Below are positions 42,174-51,113 of a stretch of DNA of 64,000 bases, piece by piece. The DNA lies in contig NZ_CP107869.1 in NCBI RefSeq assembly GCF_036013645.1, positions 744,001 through 808,000 of the forward strand. Direction: 5' to 3'. The notes under the pieces are model-generated. The model was not told the origin of the DNA. It did not search any database and saw only the letters and a list, made by a program, of their open reading frames with translations. The stretch is from Streptomyces sp. NBC_00490 (GTDB lineage Bacteria > Actinomycetota > Actinomycetes > Streptomycetales > Streptomycetaceae). The position numbers and the translations under genes are program-made. Within the stretch, counting starts at the first letter, position 1; every line of letters begins with the position of its first letter.

Positions 42174-42968
42174 ATGTCGCCTCGCAACCTGCTCGAGCCC
42201 ACGTTCTCCCGCACCCGCCTCGGTTCCGGCCCCGGCCTGCTCCTCGCCCACGGCGCCGGCAGCAGCCTGGCCGGCTCCTACGGCCCCATCCTGGAAGCCC
42301 TCGCCGCCCGCCGCACGATCGTCGGCATCGACTACCCCGGTAGCGGCGACACCCCCCGCGCCACCACCCCGCTGACCGTCGACGACCTCGCCGACCAGCT
42401 CGTCGCCGCCGCTGACGCGGAAGGCCTCGACCGCTTCGCCGTCTCCGGCTACTCCCTCGGCGGCCCGGTCGCCATCCGCGCCGCCACCCGCCACCCCGGA
42501 CGCGTCACCGCACTCGTCCTGACCGCGGCCTTCCCGCACCGCGACAACCGGCTCGCCCTCGCCGCCTCGATCCAGAGCAAGATCGCCGCCTCCGGCGACC
42601 GTGAACTGCTCGCCGAGTTCCTCCTCATGACGGCCCTCGGCACCCAGGCACTGGAGTCGATGCCGACCGGGCAACTGCAGCAGACCCTCGGCTACACCGC
42701 CGCCTCCATCGCCGACGGCAGTGCCGAACAGACCCACCTCGTCAGCCACGTCGACGTCCGCGACGATCTCCCCGGCATCACCGTCCCCACCCTGGTCATC
42801 TCGACCACCGACGACCGGATGACGTCCCCCGCCCTGCACCGCCAGCTCGCCCAGACCATCCCCGGCGCAGAGCTCGCGGAGATCGCCACCGGTCACCTGC
42901 CGATGCTGGAGCGCACCGACGAATGGCTGCAGCTCATCACCGACTTCCTCGGCAAGCACGACGCCTGA
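42174..42968 (+). CDS. Alpha/beta hydrolase
   Basis: A protein of 264 residues. The oxyanion region is LLAHGAGSSLAGSYGP, the nucleophile Ser is in FAVSGYSLGGPVAIRAA, the acid Asp is in ISTTDDRMT and the base His is in IATGHLPMLE. This is the standard serine-hydrolase fold used by esterases, lactonases and haloperoxidase-like enzymes. It lies under a TetR gene with repeats in the common promoter, so it is probably induced by its substrate or a related compound. Confidence 0.87.
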   Translation: MSPRNLLEPTFSRTRLGSGPGLLLAHGAGSSLAGSYGPILEALAARRTIVGIDYPGSGDTPRATTPLTVDDLADQLVAAADAEGLDRFAVSGYSLGGPVAIRAATRHPGRVTALVLTAAFPHRDNRLALAASIQSKIAASGDRELLAEFLLMTALGTQALESMPTGQLQQTLGYTAASIADGSAEQTHLVSHVDVRDDLPGITVPTLVISTTDDRMTSPALHRQLAQTIPGAELAEIATGHLPMLERTDEWLQLITDFLGKHDA

Positions 42969-43133
42969 ACTCACGCCACGAGGCAAGCCACGCGGCGGAC
43001 ACCGGCCCAGCCCATCACCCGGAACGCCCGTTGATCACAACTCACCAACACCCAGGGGCCGTATCCAGGCCCCGGACCACTTGAATCTCTGTGGGTTCAC
43101 AGACCCACTTCCCCTCGATTCCCTGGAGAAGTC

Positions 43134-43505
43134 ATGCTCGAGTTCGGCCACCTCGACGAGTCCACCCACTTCAAGGACCAGCAGAAGGAGAAGGCCGGTC
43201 CGGTCACCATCATCAACACCTTCGTCGCCCCACAAGGCAAGGAGGACGAGGTGGTGACTGCCTGGACCGCCGACGCGGAGTACATGAAGAAGTCGGGGCA
43301 CCTGCTCTCGGTGCAGCTCTACCGGGGCATCGGCGGCAGTCGGCTGTTCACCAACGTCGCCGTCTGGCGCTCCACCGAGCACCTCCGTTCCGCCCTCGGT
43401 ACACCGGAGTTCGCCTCGCACTTGGCGGGCTACCCTTCCGGCACCGTCGCCTACCCGCACCTCTACCAGAAGGTCGCTGTCGAGGGCGTCTGCGAAGGGC
43501 AGTGA
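43134..43505 (+). CDS. Antibiotic biosynthesis monooxygenase (ABM) family protein
   Basis: A small ferredoxin-like dimeric-barrel protein of 123 residues: TIINTFVAPQGKEDEVVTAWTADAEYMKKSGHLLSVQLYRGIGGSRLFTNVAVWRSTEHLRSAL. This spacing is typical of ABM proteins, which include cofactor-free quinone-forming monooxygenases and haem-degrading enzymes. GGAGAAG precedes the ATG. It stands alone between the hydrolase and a hairpin. Confidence 0.82.
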   Translation: MLEFGHLDESTHFKDQQKEKAGPVTIINTFVAPQGKEDEVVTAWTADAEYMKKSGHLLSVQLYRGIGGSRLFTNVAVWRSTEHLRSALGTPEFASHLAGYPSGTVAYPHLYQKVAVEGVCEGQ

Positions 43506-43558
43506 CAGGCGGGCACTTCCCGTTGCCGGTCCCACCGTCGGGACGGGTCGACAGCGAT

Positions 43559-43589
43559 GGCGGTACCTGGAATCGCTTCAGGTACCGCC
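43559..43589. terminator. Perfect 11-bp hairpin, likely bidirectional terminator
   Basis: GGCGGTACCTG and CAGGTACCGCC pair perfectly around a 9-nt loop, in the space where the ABM gene and the leftward GH3 operon converge. Confidence 0.65.
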
Positions 43590-43804
43590 GGAGGGCCCAC
43601 AGGGGCGGCTTTCGCCTTGCAGGGGAAGCGAGAGGAACCTCGTCGGCTCACCCTGCCTTGCCCCATGGCTCCTCAGGGTCCGGCCCCGCACTGAGCGGAA
43701 CTCGACGAGCTGTGGAACGCGCCGGAGGGGTGAGTCAGTGTCTGGCTGACAGGCTCCCAGCCGCTGTGTTCTCGCGCTGTGGCCATGAGGGGTGTGCTGC
43801 AGGT

Positions 43805-46366
43805 CTACGTGAGGGTGATCGCGCCGGCGTATTCGACGTCGGCCGCCGAGGAGCCGACGTAGACCGCGACCTTGCCGGTGGGGGTGACCCAGCGGTTCTT
43901 GGGTTCGTCCCAGTAGGACAGGGTGCGACGGCTGATCTCGATCGTCGCGGTGGTGCGCTCGCCCGGCGCGAGGCTGACCCGGGCGAATCCGGCGAGCGTC
44001 TTGGCGGGGGTGTCCACGCTGGTGGGCAGGGGCCCGACGTAGACCTGAACGACGTCGGAGCCGGTGCGGCTGCCGGTGTTGCGGACTTCCACGCTGACCT
44101 CGCCGGCGGTGTCGCCGCGGCCCCGGCTGGTCACGCGCGCGCCGCGGTGGCTGAAGGTGGTGTACGACAGTCCGTGGCCGAAGGGGAAGAGCGGCTTGGC
44201 GTGGTGCCTGTCGTACCACTTGTAGCCGACGTAGATGCCTTCGTCGTAGGTGATGCTGCCGTTGGCACTGCCGGCTCCGCCTCCTGTGTGGGTGGAGGGT
44301 CCCTGGGTCTCGTCGGCGGGGAAGGTGACGGGCAGGCGTCCGCCGGGTTCTGCGTCGCCGTAGAGGACCCCCGCGATGCTGGTGCCGGTGGCGGCTCCCA
44401 GGTACCAGGCCTGCAGCACGCTTTTGACCTTCCCCAGCCACGGCATGAGCATCGGCCCGGACGTGTTCAGGACGACGACGGTGTTCGGGTTCGCGGCGGC
44501 CACGGCGTCGATGAGCTGGTTCTGGTCGCCGGGCAGGGCCAGGTCGTCGCGGTCGATGCCTTCGCCGGTGTAGTTGTTGACGAAGACCACGGCGACGTCC
44601 GCCTTCTTCGCCGTGGCGACGGCATCCGGGATGAGGGATTCGGGCTGCCAGCACAGCTTCATGCCGGGGCCGTTGAAACCGGCGCCCTTGGTCGAGTACT
44701 CGACGGCGATGTCGACGCTCGTGCCCCCGGTCAGGTGGACGACGCCACCCAGGGTGAATTCCTTGGGGCCGAAGAAGAAGTCCCACAGGAAGCGGGAGCC
44801 GTTGAAGACGGTCGTGCCGTCGATGACGAGCTTGGCGGCGCCGGACAGCAGGGTGTTGAACCGGATCCAGCCGGTGTGGGGGACGGCCAGGCGTCCGGTC
44901 CAGCGCGCCGACCACGTGACGGGCAGGTCTGCGACCGGGTCGCTCCCGCGGAAGTCGACGCCCGCTGTGGTCGTCGTGGCCAGTAGCTCGCCGGACAGGT
45001 CCTCGCCGGCGAAGAACTCTGCCTTCAGACCGGGTTCTCCGTCAGGAGTGGTGAGCACCTGGCCGGGGATGACGGGGAGGGCCACATCGCCGAGGGTGCC
45101 CTGGGAACACAGGACCCGGGAGGCTCCGGTCTTGGCCTTGATGGCGTCGGCGGCGGTGGTGAAGTCGCCCGGGTCGACGTAGGAGGAGCCTTCCACGCCG
45201 GTGGTGGCGTCCTTGCCTGCCGGACCGATGACGGCGATGGTCTGGCCCTTCGGCAGCGGGAGCAGGTTGTCGTTGTTCTTCAGCAGGACGGTGGCCTGCT
45301 CGCCGGTGATCCGGGCCAGGATCTGGTGTGCGTCACTGGTGACGACCGCGGCAGGGGTCGTGGGCACCGGGTTGTCGTAGGTGCCGGAGGCGAACAGGGC
45401 GTAGAGGATGCGACGGCATGCGTCGCGGGTGCGGTCCTTGGGGATGCGGCCGTCGGTGAAGGCGGCCTTGGGGGTGTCGGGGATCAGCGCGGCGCAGTCG
45501 ACTCCGTTCTTGATCGCTTCGATGTCGTCGGCGCCGGGCCGGTAGTCCGTTCCCAGGTAGCCCTTGAGACCCAGTTCGTCTTTGAGGGCGCTGATGAGGT
45601 GGGGGTTCTGGCAGGCGAACACGCCGTTGACCCGTGGGTAGGAGCCCATGACGGACAGGGCGCCGCCGTCGCGGATCGTGTGCTCGAAGGCCGGGTAGTA
45701 CACCTCGCGCAGGGCCCGCTCGGACACCTTCACGTCGAGGGAGTTGCGGCTCTCTTCCTGGTTGTAGCAGGTGAAGTGCTTGATCTGGGCGATGACGTCG
45801 TTCTGCTGGAAGCCCCGGGTGACGGCACCGCCGATCAGTCCGCTGACCAGGGGGTCTTCGCCATAGGACTCGGCCGCGCGGCCGGCTCGCGGGGTGCGCT
45901 CGATGTCTACGGTCGGACCGAGCAGGACGTTCCATCCCTTGGCGCGGGCCTCGGCTCCGATGGCGTGGCCGTATCGCTCGGCCAGGTCGGTGTCGAAGGT
46001 GGCTGCGAGCGCGTTGGGTGCGGGGAAGGCGGTGACTCCGGTGTCACCGCGCAGGCCGTCGGAGGCGTCCACGTAGGTCATCGCCGGGATGCCGAGGTGG
46101 TGCAGCGGCTCGAAATCGGCCGGCGTGATGGCGGTGACCAGGACGGCCTGCTCTTCGAAGGTCATCGCACCGAGGAGGGAGTCGGCGCGGCGTGAGGGGG
46201 ACTTCCGCTTGTCGCGCCAGGGCTGATCGCCCGCGGCGGCCGGGGCGGTGCGGGGCGCGGCTGCAGCCGGGGCGGGAAGGCCGGCGGTCAGCGCCGCGGC
46301 TCCTCCCAGGGCGGCTACGGATACGGCGACGGCTTCGCGCCGGGTCATTCGCTGGGGACGGGTCAC
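43805..46366 (-). CDS. Secreted GH3 beta-glucosidase with PA14 domain
   Basis: A protein of about 853 residues. A twin-arginine signal (MTRREAVAVSVAALGG...PAPAAAA) precedes the GH3 barrel, which contains NALAATFDTDLAERYGHAIG, KHFTCYNQEESRN and the nucleophile Asp in GYLGTDYRPGADD. A PA14 domain (LKAEFFAGEDLSGELL...WTGRLAVPHTGWIRF) is inserted in the second domain, and a fibronectin-III-like end follows (VEVRNTGSRTGSDVVQVYVG). Such enzymes release glucose from beta-glucosides. GTG 46366 follows AAGGAGAG. It is the last gene of the leftward rhamnoside operon. A broken copy of a similar gene end lies at 25.1-25.6 kb. Confidence 0.87.
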   Translation of the reverse strand: MTRPQRMTRREAVAVSVAALGGAAALTAGLPAPAAAAPRTAPAAAGDQPWRDKRKSPSRRADSLLGAMTFEEQAVLVTAITPADFEPLHHLGIPAMTYVDASDGLRGDTGVTAFPAPNALAATFDTDLAERYGHAIGAEARAKGWNVLLGPTVDIERTPRAGRAAESYGEDPLVSGLIGGAVTRGFQQNDVIAQIKHFTCYNQEESRNSLDVKVSERALREVYYPAFEHTIRDGGALSVMGSYPRVNGVFACQNPHLISALKDELGLKGYLGTDYRPGADDIEAIKNGVDCAALIPDTPKAAFTDGRIPKDRTRDACRRILYALFASGTYDNPVPTTPAAVVTSDAHQILARITGEQATVLLKNNDNLLPLPKGQTIAVIGPAGKDATTGVEGSSYVDPGDFTTAADAIKAKTGASRVLCSQGTLGDVALPVIPGQVLTTPDGEPGLKAEFFAGEDLSGELLATTTTAGVDFRGSDPVADLPVTWSARWTGRLAVPHTGWIRFNTLLSGAAKLVIDGTTVFNGSRFLWDFFFGPKEFTLGGVVHLTGGTSVDIAVEYSTKGAGFNGPGMKLCWQPESLIPDAVATAKKADVAVVFVNNYTGEGIDRDDLALPGDQNQLIDAVAAANPNTVVVLNTSGPMLMPWLGKVKSVLQAWYLGAATGTSIAGVLYGDAEPGGRLPVTFPADETQGPSTHTGGGAGSANGSITYDEGIYVGYKWYDRHHAKPLFPFGHGLSYTTFSHRGARVTSRGRGDTAGEVSVEVRNTGSRTGSDVVQVYVGPLPTSVDTPAKTLAGFARVSLAPGERTTATIEISRRTLSYWDEPKNRWVTPTGKVAVYVGSSAADVEYAGAITLT

Positions 46367-46570
46367 GTCACGCTCTCCTTGTGTCTGGTGGCGGTAGGAG
46401 TGCTGCATCACGAGGTGGTGCGGTGGGCGGCTCGCTGGTCGTCCGGTGCGATTGGCCGGGTCGCGGAGGTGGGGGCGGTCGGCGCCGATGTCACCCGGGC
46501 GGTGCTTCTCCCGCCGGCCGTGGGTGCGGTGGGGCAGGGTTCGGCGGGAGAAGGACTGGGGTGAGTGGAC

Positions 46571-49159
46571 TCAGGCGGCTTGCTCGGTCGGGGCGCCGCT
46601 GTCGATGCGGTGCTCGCCCGCGCCCACGGTGACCGGGGCGCAGCCGGGGAGTTCGACGACTCCTTCGCAGCCGTCGGGGACGGTGACCTTGGCGCTGATG
46701 CCGGCCGCGGTCTGCTCCCAGGCGATGGCTGCCGTGCCGTAGGGGGTTTCGTGGCGGGCCTTGGCCCAGGTGATTCCGGCGCCGGGGCGGGGCCGGAAGG
46801 CGATCGTGCGGTAGCCGGGCCGGGTCGGCTCGAGGCCGGCGACGGTGCGGTGCAGCCAGTCGGCGACGGCGCCCAGTGCGTAGTGGTTGAACGAGGTCAT
46901 GCCGCCGGAGTTGAGGGTGCCGTCCGGGCGCAGGCTGTCCCACCGTTCCCAGATGGTGGTGGCGCCCATGGACACGGTGTAGAGCCAGGAGGGGCATTGA
47001 GTCTGCGTCAGAAGCCGGTAGGCGACGTCCAGGTGACCTGACTCGGTCAGGGCGTCGCAGATCAGCGGGGTGCCCACGAAGCCGGTGGCGATACGCGCGT
47101 CGTCCTCCAGGACGAGTTCGGCCAGCCGGTCGCCGGCGAAGGCGCGCTGTGCGTCGCCGTCGAGGAGGTTGAACATCAGGGCCACGCAGTAAGCGGTGGG
47201 ACTGTCGCTGGTCATACGGCCGTTGGGCTCGACGTACCGGGCGCGGAAGGCGGCGGCGACCTCGTCGGCGAGTCGGCCGTAGGTGGCAGCGGTGTCCTCG
47301 TAGCCCAACTCCTTTGCGGAGTGGGACAGATGGCGGGCGGAGTGGGCGAAGTAGGCGGTGGCGACCAGGTAGCGGTCGGTGCGTGAGGCGGCGGGGTCGT
47401 CCGGCGGGGCGATCGGGTCGAGCCAGTCCCCCAGTTGGTCGCCCGTGTCCCAGATCCGGTCGTCGCCGGCCAGTCGTTCGAGCAGGTCCACCCAGGCGCG
47501 GCCCATCGGGAAGTGCCTGCGCAGCAGTTCCAGGTCGCCGAAGCGCTGGTACAGGACCCAGGGGGTGAGCGTGGCCACGTCGCCCCAGGCCGCTCCGGGC
47601 TGGATCGGGGTCCACTGCGGGCCGCCGGGGATGACCGGAACGTACCAGGGGACGGTGCCGTCGGGCAGTTGCTCCGCGGCGACGTCGTCGAGCCAGGAGT
47701 CGAGCATGCCGACGCAGTCGTAGAGGAAGGCGGCGGTGGGGGCGAAGACCTGGATGTCGCCGGTCCAGCCGAGGCGCTCGTCACGCTGGGGGCAGTCGGT
47801 GGGCAGGTCCACGAAGTTGCCACGCATGCTCCATACGACGTTCTCGTGCAGCCGGTTGATCATGTCGTCGCTGCACTGGAACCAGCCGGTGCGCCGCATG
47901 TCGGTGTGGTGGACGCGGGCGGTGACGTGTGCGGGCGTCAACTCGCCGTGCCAGCCGCTGATCTCGGCGTAGCGGAAGCCGTGCAGGGTGAAGCGCGGCT
48001 CCCAGGTGATGGGGCCGTTCCCGGCGAGGATGAGGACGTCCGTGGAGGTGGCGCCGCGCAGGGGGCGGGTGGCTAGTTCGCCGTTCTGGAGGACTTCGGC
48101 GTGGCGCAGGGTGATCGTGGTGCCTGCCGGGCCGTCGGCGGTGACGGCCAGGCGGCCGACGAGGTTCTGTCCGAAGTCGAGGAGGTGGCGGCCCGCTCCG
48201 GTGGGGGTGATGGAGAGCGGGGTTATCTCCTGTGTGCAGCGCACCGGCGACGACTTGGGGGCGATGAGGGTGTGCGGGTCGCGCTCGCGCACGGCCACCG
48301 GCGTCCAGCCCGCGTCTTCGTGCTGCGGGGTGGACCAGGCGGGATCGTGCAGGCGGGCGTCGAACGTCTCCCCTTCGTACAGGCCGCTGAACAGGATCGG
48401 GCCGGTGGCGGCCTGCCAGGAGGCGTCGGTGGCGACGGTCGTGGTGGTGTGGTCGGTGTGGGTGACTTCGAGTTGGGCGATCAGGGACTGGTCGGTCCCG
48501 TAGATGTTGCGGGTGCCGCCGTCGAAGCCGATCCGGCCGCGGTACCAGCCGTCGCCGAGCCAGGCACCGATGGTGTTTGCGCCCTCGGTGAGATGGGCGG
48601 TGACGTCGTAGGTGTGGTAGCGCAGCCGCTCGCCGTAGACGGTCCACCCCGGTGAGAGGGTGTCGGCGCCCACGCGGACGCCGTTGATCTCGGCCTCGTA
48701 CAGCCCGTGCGCGGTGATGTACAGGCGGGCGTGGGCCACCGGCTTGGTCAGGGCGAAGTCGCGGCGCACCCGGGAAGGGCGGCGGTCGCTGTCGGGGTCC
48801 TCGTGCCAGGCGCCGCCGACCGGCTCGGCCTGCCAGTCGGCTGCGTCCAGCAGGCCCGCTTCGACGGTCGAGGGCGGGGACCAGGCGCTGGGTTCGTCTC
48901 CAGCACCCCAGGTGCGGACACGGACGGTGACGCGTTCGCGTGAGGCCAGCGGGCGGCCGGGCCAGGGCACCAGGGTCTGGTCGCCGCTGTCGATGCGGCC
49001 GGTGCGGTGGACGGTGCCGGCGCGGTCGAGTTGGAGTTCGTACGCGGTCTGGAGCGCGCTGCCGGGGGGCAGTTGCCAGGACAGCCCGGGTGCGCGCTGA
49101 CCGATTCCGAGGCCGTCCCGCAGGTGGTCGAACGTGACGGGGGCAGGCTGAGGCGACAC
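46571..49159 (-). CDS. GH78 alpha-L-rhamnosidase
   Basis: A protein of 862 residues without a signal peptide. The N-terminal carbohydrate-binding modules (SWQLPPGSALQTAYELQLDR; LYITAHGLYEAEINGVRVG; LTEGANTIGAWLGDGWY) precede the (alpha/alpha)6 barrel. The barrel has the acid Glu and neighbours in DCPQRDERLGWTGDIQVF and the second Glu in GATTIWERWDS, and a C-terminal beta domain ends the protein. The enzyme removes terminal alpha-L-rhamnose in the cytoplasm. GTG 49159 has GGAAGG upstream. It sits between the permeases and the GH3 gene, which points to uptake of rhamnosylated glycosides. Confidence 0.9.
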   Translation of the reverse strand: MSPQPAPVTFDHLRDGLGIGQRAPGLSWQLPPGSALQTAYELQLDRAGTVHRTGRIDSGDQTLVPWPGRPLASRERVTVRVRTWGAGDEPSAWSPPSTVEAGLLDAADWQAEPVGGAWHEDPDSDRRPSRVRRDFALTKPVAHARLYITAHGLYEAEINGVRVGADTLSPGWTVYGERLRYHTYDVTAHLTEGANTIGAWLGDGWYRGRIGFDGGTRNIYGTDQSLIAQLEVTHTDHTTTTVATDASWQAATGPILFSGLYEGETFDARLHDPAWSTPQHEDAGWTPVAVRERDPHTLIAPKSSPVRCTQEITPLSITPTGAGRHLLDFGQNLVGRLAVTADGPAGTTITLRHAEVLQNGELATRPLRGATSTDVLILAGNGPITWEPRFTLHGFRYAEISGWHGELTPAHVTARVHHTDMRRTGWFQCSDDMINRLHENVVWSMRGNFVDLPTDCPQRDERLGWTGDIQVFAPTAAFLYDCVGMLDSWLDDVAAEQLPDGTVPWYVPVIPGGPQWTPIQPGAAWGDVATLTPWVLYQRFGDLELLRRHFPMGRAWVDLLERLAGDDRIWDTGDQLGDWLDPIAPPDDPAASRTDRYLVATAYFAHSARHLSHSAKELGYEDTAATYGRLADEVAAAFRARYVEPNGRMTSDSPTAYCVALMFNLLDGDAQRAFAGDRLAELVLEDDARIATGFVGTPLICDALTESGHLDVAYRLLTQTQCPSWLYTVSMGATTIWERWDSLRPDGTLNSGGMTSFNHYALGAVADWLHRTVAGLEPTRPGYRTIAFRPRPGAGITWAKARHETPYGTAAIAWEQTAAGISAKVTVPDGCEGVVELPGCAPVTVGAGEHRIDSGAPTEQAA

Positions 49160-49214
49160 AGCGAGGGGAACCTTCCGTGAGGTGGGCGTGGGACAACCGG
49201 TGTGGGGTGGGTTG

Positions 49215-50123
49215 TCAGCCCTTGACGGCGCCTGAGGTGAGTCCCTTCATCACCTTCTGGTTGAGGAAGAGGTAGATCACCAGGGTGCCGAAGACGTTGA
49301 TGCAGATCGCGGCGAACAGCGGGCCGTACTGGGTGGCGCCGAAGTCACCGGTGAAGTTGAGCAGTCCGACCTGGACGGTCCGCAGGTCCTGGCTGTTGGT
49401 GAAGGTCAGCGCGATGAGCAGGTCGTTCCAGATGAAGAAGAACTGCACCAGGCCGACAGTCAGCAGGGCGTTGCGGACCATGGGCAGGCTGATGGTCCAG
49501 AAAGAGCGCAGAATGCCGGCGCCGTCGATCGTCGCCGCCTCGAACAGCTCGCGCGGCAGGCTCTTGTAGTACGTGGCCATCATGAACACCGTCAGCGGAA
49601 GACCGGTTCCGGTGTACGTCAGGATGAGCGGCCACAGGGTGCCGGACAGGCCGGTCTGGAAGTAGACGGTGAACAGCGGCAGCAGGATCATCTGCGAGGG
49701 CACCATCATGCCCGCGAGGAAGACCAGCAGCGTCAGGCTGCGGCCCTTCCACACCATGATCTGCAGGGCGAATCCGGCCGCCGTGCCCAGCAGCAGGATC
49801 AGCGCCAGCGAGGGCACCACGGCCAGCAGGCTGTTGCGGACGTACAGTCCGATGTGGCCGGTGGTCCATGCGTCGACGTAGTTGCCCCACTCCCAGTGGC
49901 TCGGCAGGCTCCAGGTGGAGTTGTTCAGATAGTCGCTGTTGGACTTGAGCGAGGTCAGGAACATCCAGATCAGTGGGTAGACCTCGACGACCAGCAGCAG
50001 ACCGACAACGATCTTCACCCATGCTCGGCTGCCCCGGGCGCGCCGGCGGGGGTGCGCTGCCCCGACCGGGCCTTTGCGGTGGTGGTGACGCGCAGAGGTC
50101 TTCACCGGTGTACCGATGGCCAT
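49215..50123 (-). CDS. Carbohydrate ABC permease, MalG type
   Basis: A protein of 302 residues with six membrane helices. The cytoplasmic EAA loop reads EAATIDGAGILRSFWTISLPMVRNALLTVGL; the ending (VIYLFLNQKVMKGLTSGAVKG) is typical for MalG-type subunits. It follows the MalF-type gene by three bases and belongs to the leftward rhamnoside operon. No ATPase gene is present here; in Streptomyces such transporters share the MsiK ATPase. Confidence 0.9.
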   Translation of the reverse strand: MAIGTPVKTSARHHHRKGPVGAAHPRRRARGSRAWVKIVVGLLLVVEVYPLIWMFLTSLKSNSDYLNNSTWSLPSHWEWGNYVDAWTTGHIGLYVRNSLLAVVPSLALILLLGTAAGFALQIMVWKGRSLTLLVFLAGMMVPSQMILLPLFTVYFQTGLSGTLWPLILTYTGTGLPLTVFMMATYYKSLPRELFEAATIDGAGILRSFWTISLPMVRNALLTVGLVQFFFIWNDLLIALTFTNSQDLRTVQVGLLNFTGDFGATQYGPLFAAICINVFGTLVIYLFLNQKVMKGLTSGAVKG

Positions 50124-50126
50124 GGC

Positions 50127-51011
50127 TCAGCTCTCCGTGAGGTCGCGCCGCGAGACGCGGAAGACGACCAGGGTCACCAGCAGACACACCACGGTCAGCA
50201 ACAGTGCGATGGTGCTGCCGTAGCCGTAGTCGCCGTACGTGAATGACGTCTGGAACATGTACAGGGTCAGTGGGGTCGTGCCGTTGCCGGGCCCGCCGTT
50301 GGTCAGGGCGACGATGGAGTCGAAGACCTTCAGGGTGCCGTTGACGCTGAAGATCAGCGACGACATCAGCACGGGCAGCGACAGCGGCAGCACGATGTGC
50401 CGGATCAGCCGCAGCCCGGACGCCCCGTCGAGGCGCGCCGATTCCAGGACCTCGTCGGGGATGTCGACCAGGCCAGCGAAGAGCAGGACGGCGTAGAAGC
50501 CCATGGAGCGCCAGATGTCCATGATGATCAGGACCCAGAAGGCGTGGCCGGCACCGCCGAAGAAGTCGATCGAGTCCAGTCCGACCGCGTTCAGCAGGGA
50601 GTTGACCGGGCCGGTCTGCGGGGCGACCTGGAAGAACCTCTGGAAGAGCAGGCCGACGGCGACCGTGGGCAGCACCACGGGGAAGAACACCAGCGTGCGC
50701 ACGAGTGCGGAGGCCCGCTTCAGGAAGAAGACGTACAGCAGGGCCAGTAGGTAGCCCGCGACGACCTGGCCGACGGTCACGGCGACGGCGTACTTGAGCG
50801 TGAACCAGAGGGCGTCGTGGACCGCCGGATCCGAGAACAGTCGTGAGAAGTTGGCGAGACCATTGCCGGTGAAGCCGTCGATGGTGTTGCCCTTGGTGAA
50901 GGAGTAGCCCAGTGACCACACCATGGGCACGAGCATGATCAGTGAATAGACGAGGAGTGCGGGGCCGAGCAGGATCGCGATGGCCCGGCGGTCACCAAGT
51001 ACGCGGTGCAT
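50127..51011 (-). CDS. Carbohydrate ABC permease, MalF type
   Basis: A protein of 294 residues with six membrane helices from LLGPALLVYSLIMLVPMVWSLGYSF on. The EAA loop is ESARLDGASGLRLIRHIVLPLSLPVL. I start at ATG 51011 because the longer frame to 51107 fills the gap after the binding-protein gene with unlikely sequence. The partner MalG-type gene follows almost directly. Confidence 0.88.
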   Translation of the reverse strand: MHRVLGDRRAIAILLGPALLVYSLIMLVPMVWSLGYSFTKGNTIDGFTGNGLANFSRLFSDPAVHDALWFTLKYAVAVTVGQVVAGYLLALLYVFFLKRASALVRTLVFFPVVLPTVAVGLLFQRFFQVAPQTGPVNSLLNAVGLDSIDFFGGAGHAFWVLIIMDIWRSMGFYAVLLFAGLVDIPDEVLESARLDGASGLRLIRHIVLPLSLPVLMSSLIFSVNGTLKVFDSIVALTNGGPGNGTTPLTLYMFQTSFTYGDYGYGSTIALLLTVVCLLVTLVVFRVSRRDLTES

Positions 51012-51113
51012 GGATGGTGTCCACTTCGCTTCGGTCGGGGAGCTGGCTGGTCGGCGGCTGGGCCGCGCACAGCGGGCACGGAATCGGGCCCGCTGCGCGC
51101 CGCCCACGGCCGG

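Noticed and set aside
43091..44986. Long plus-strand frame overlapping the ABM gene and GH3
   Set aside because: Out of frame with the ABM gene and antisense to GH3, which shows full catalytic motifs.
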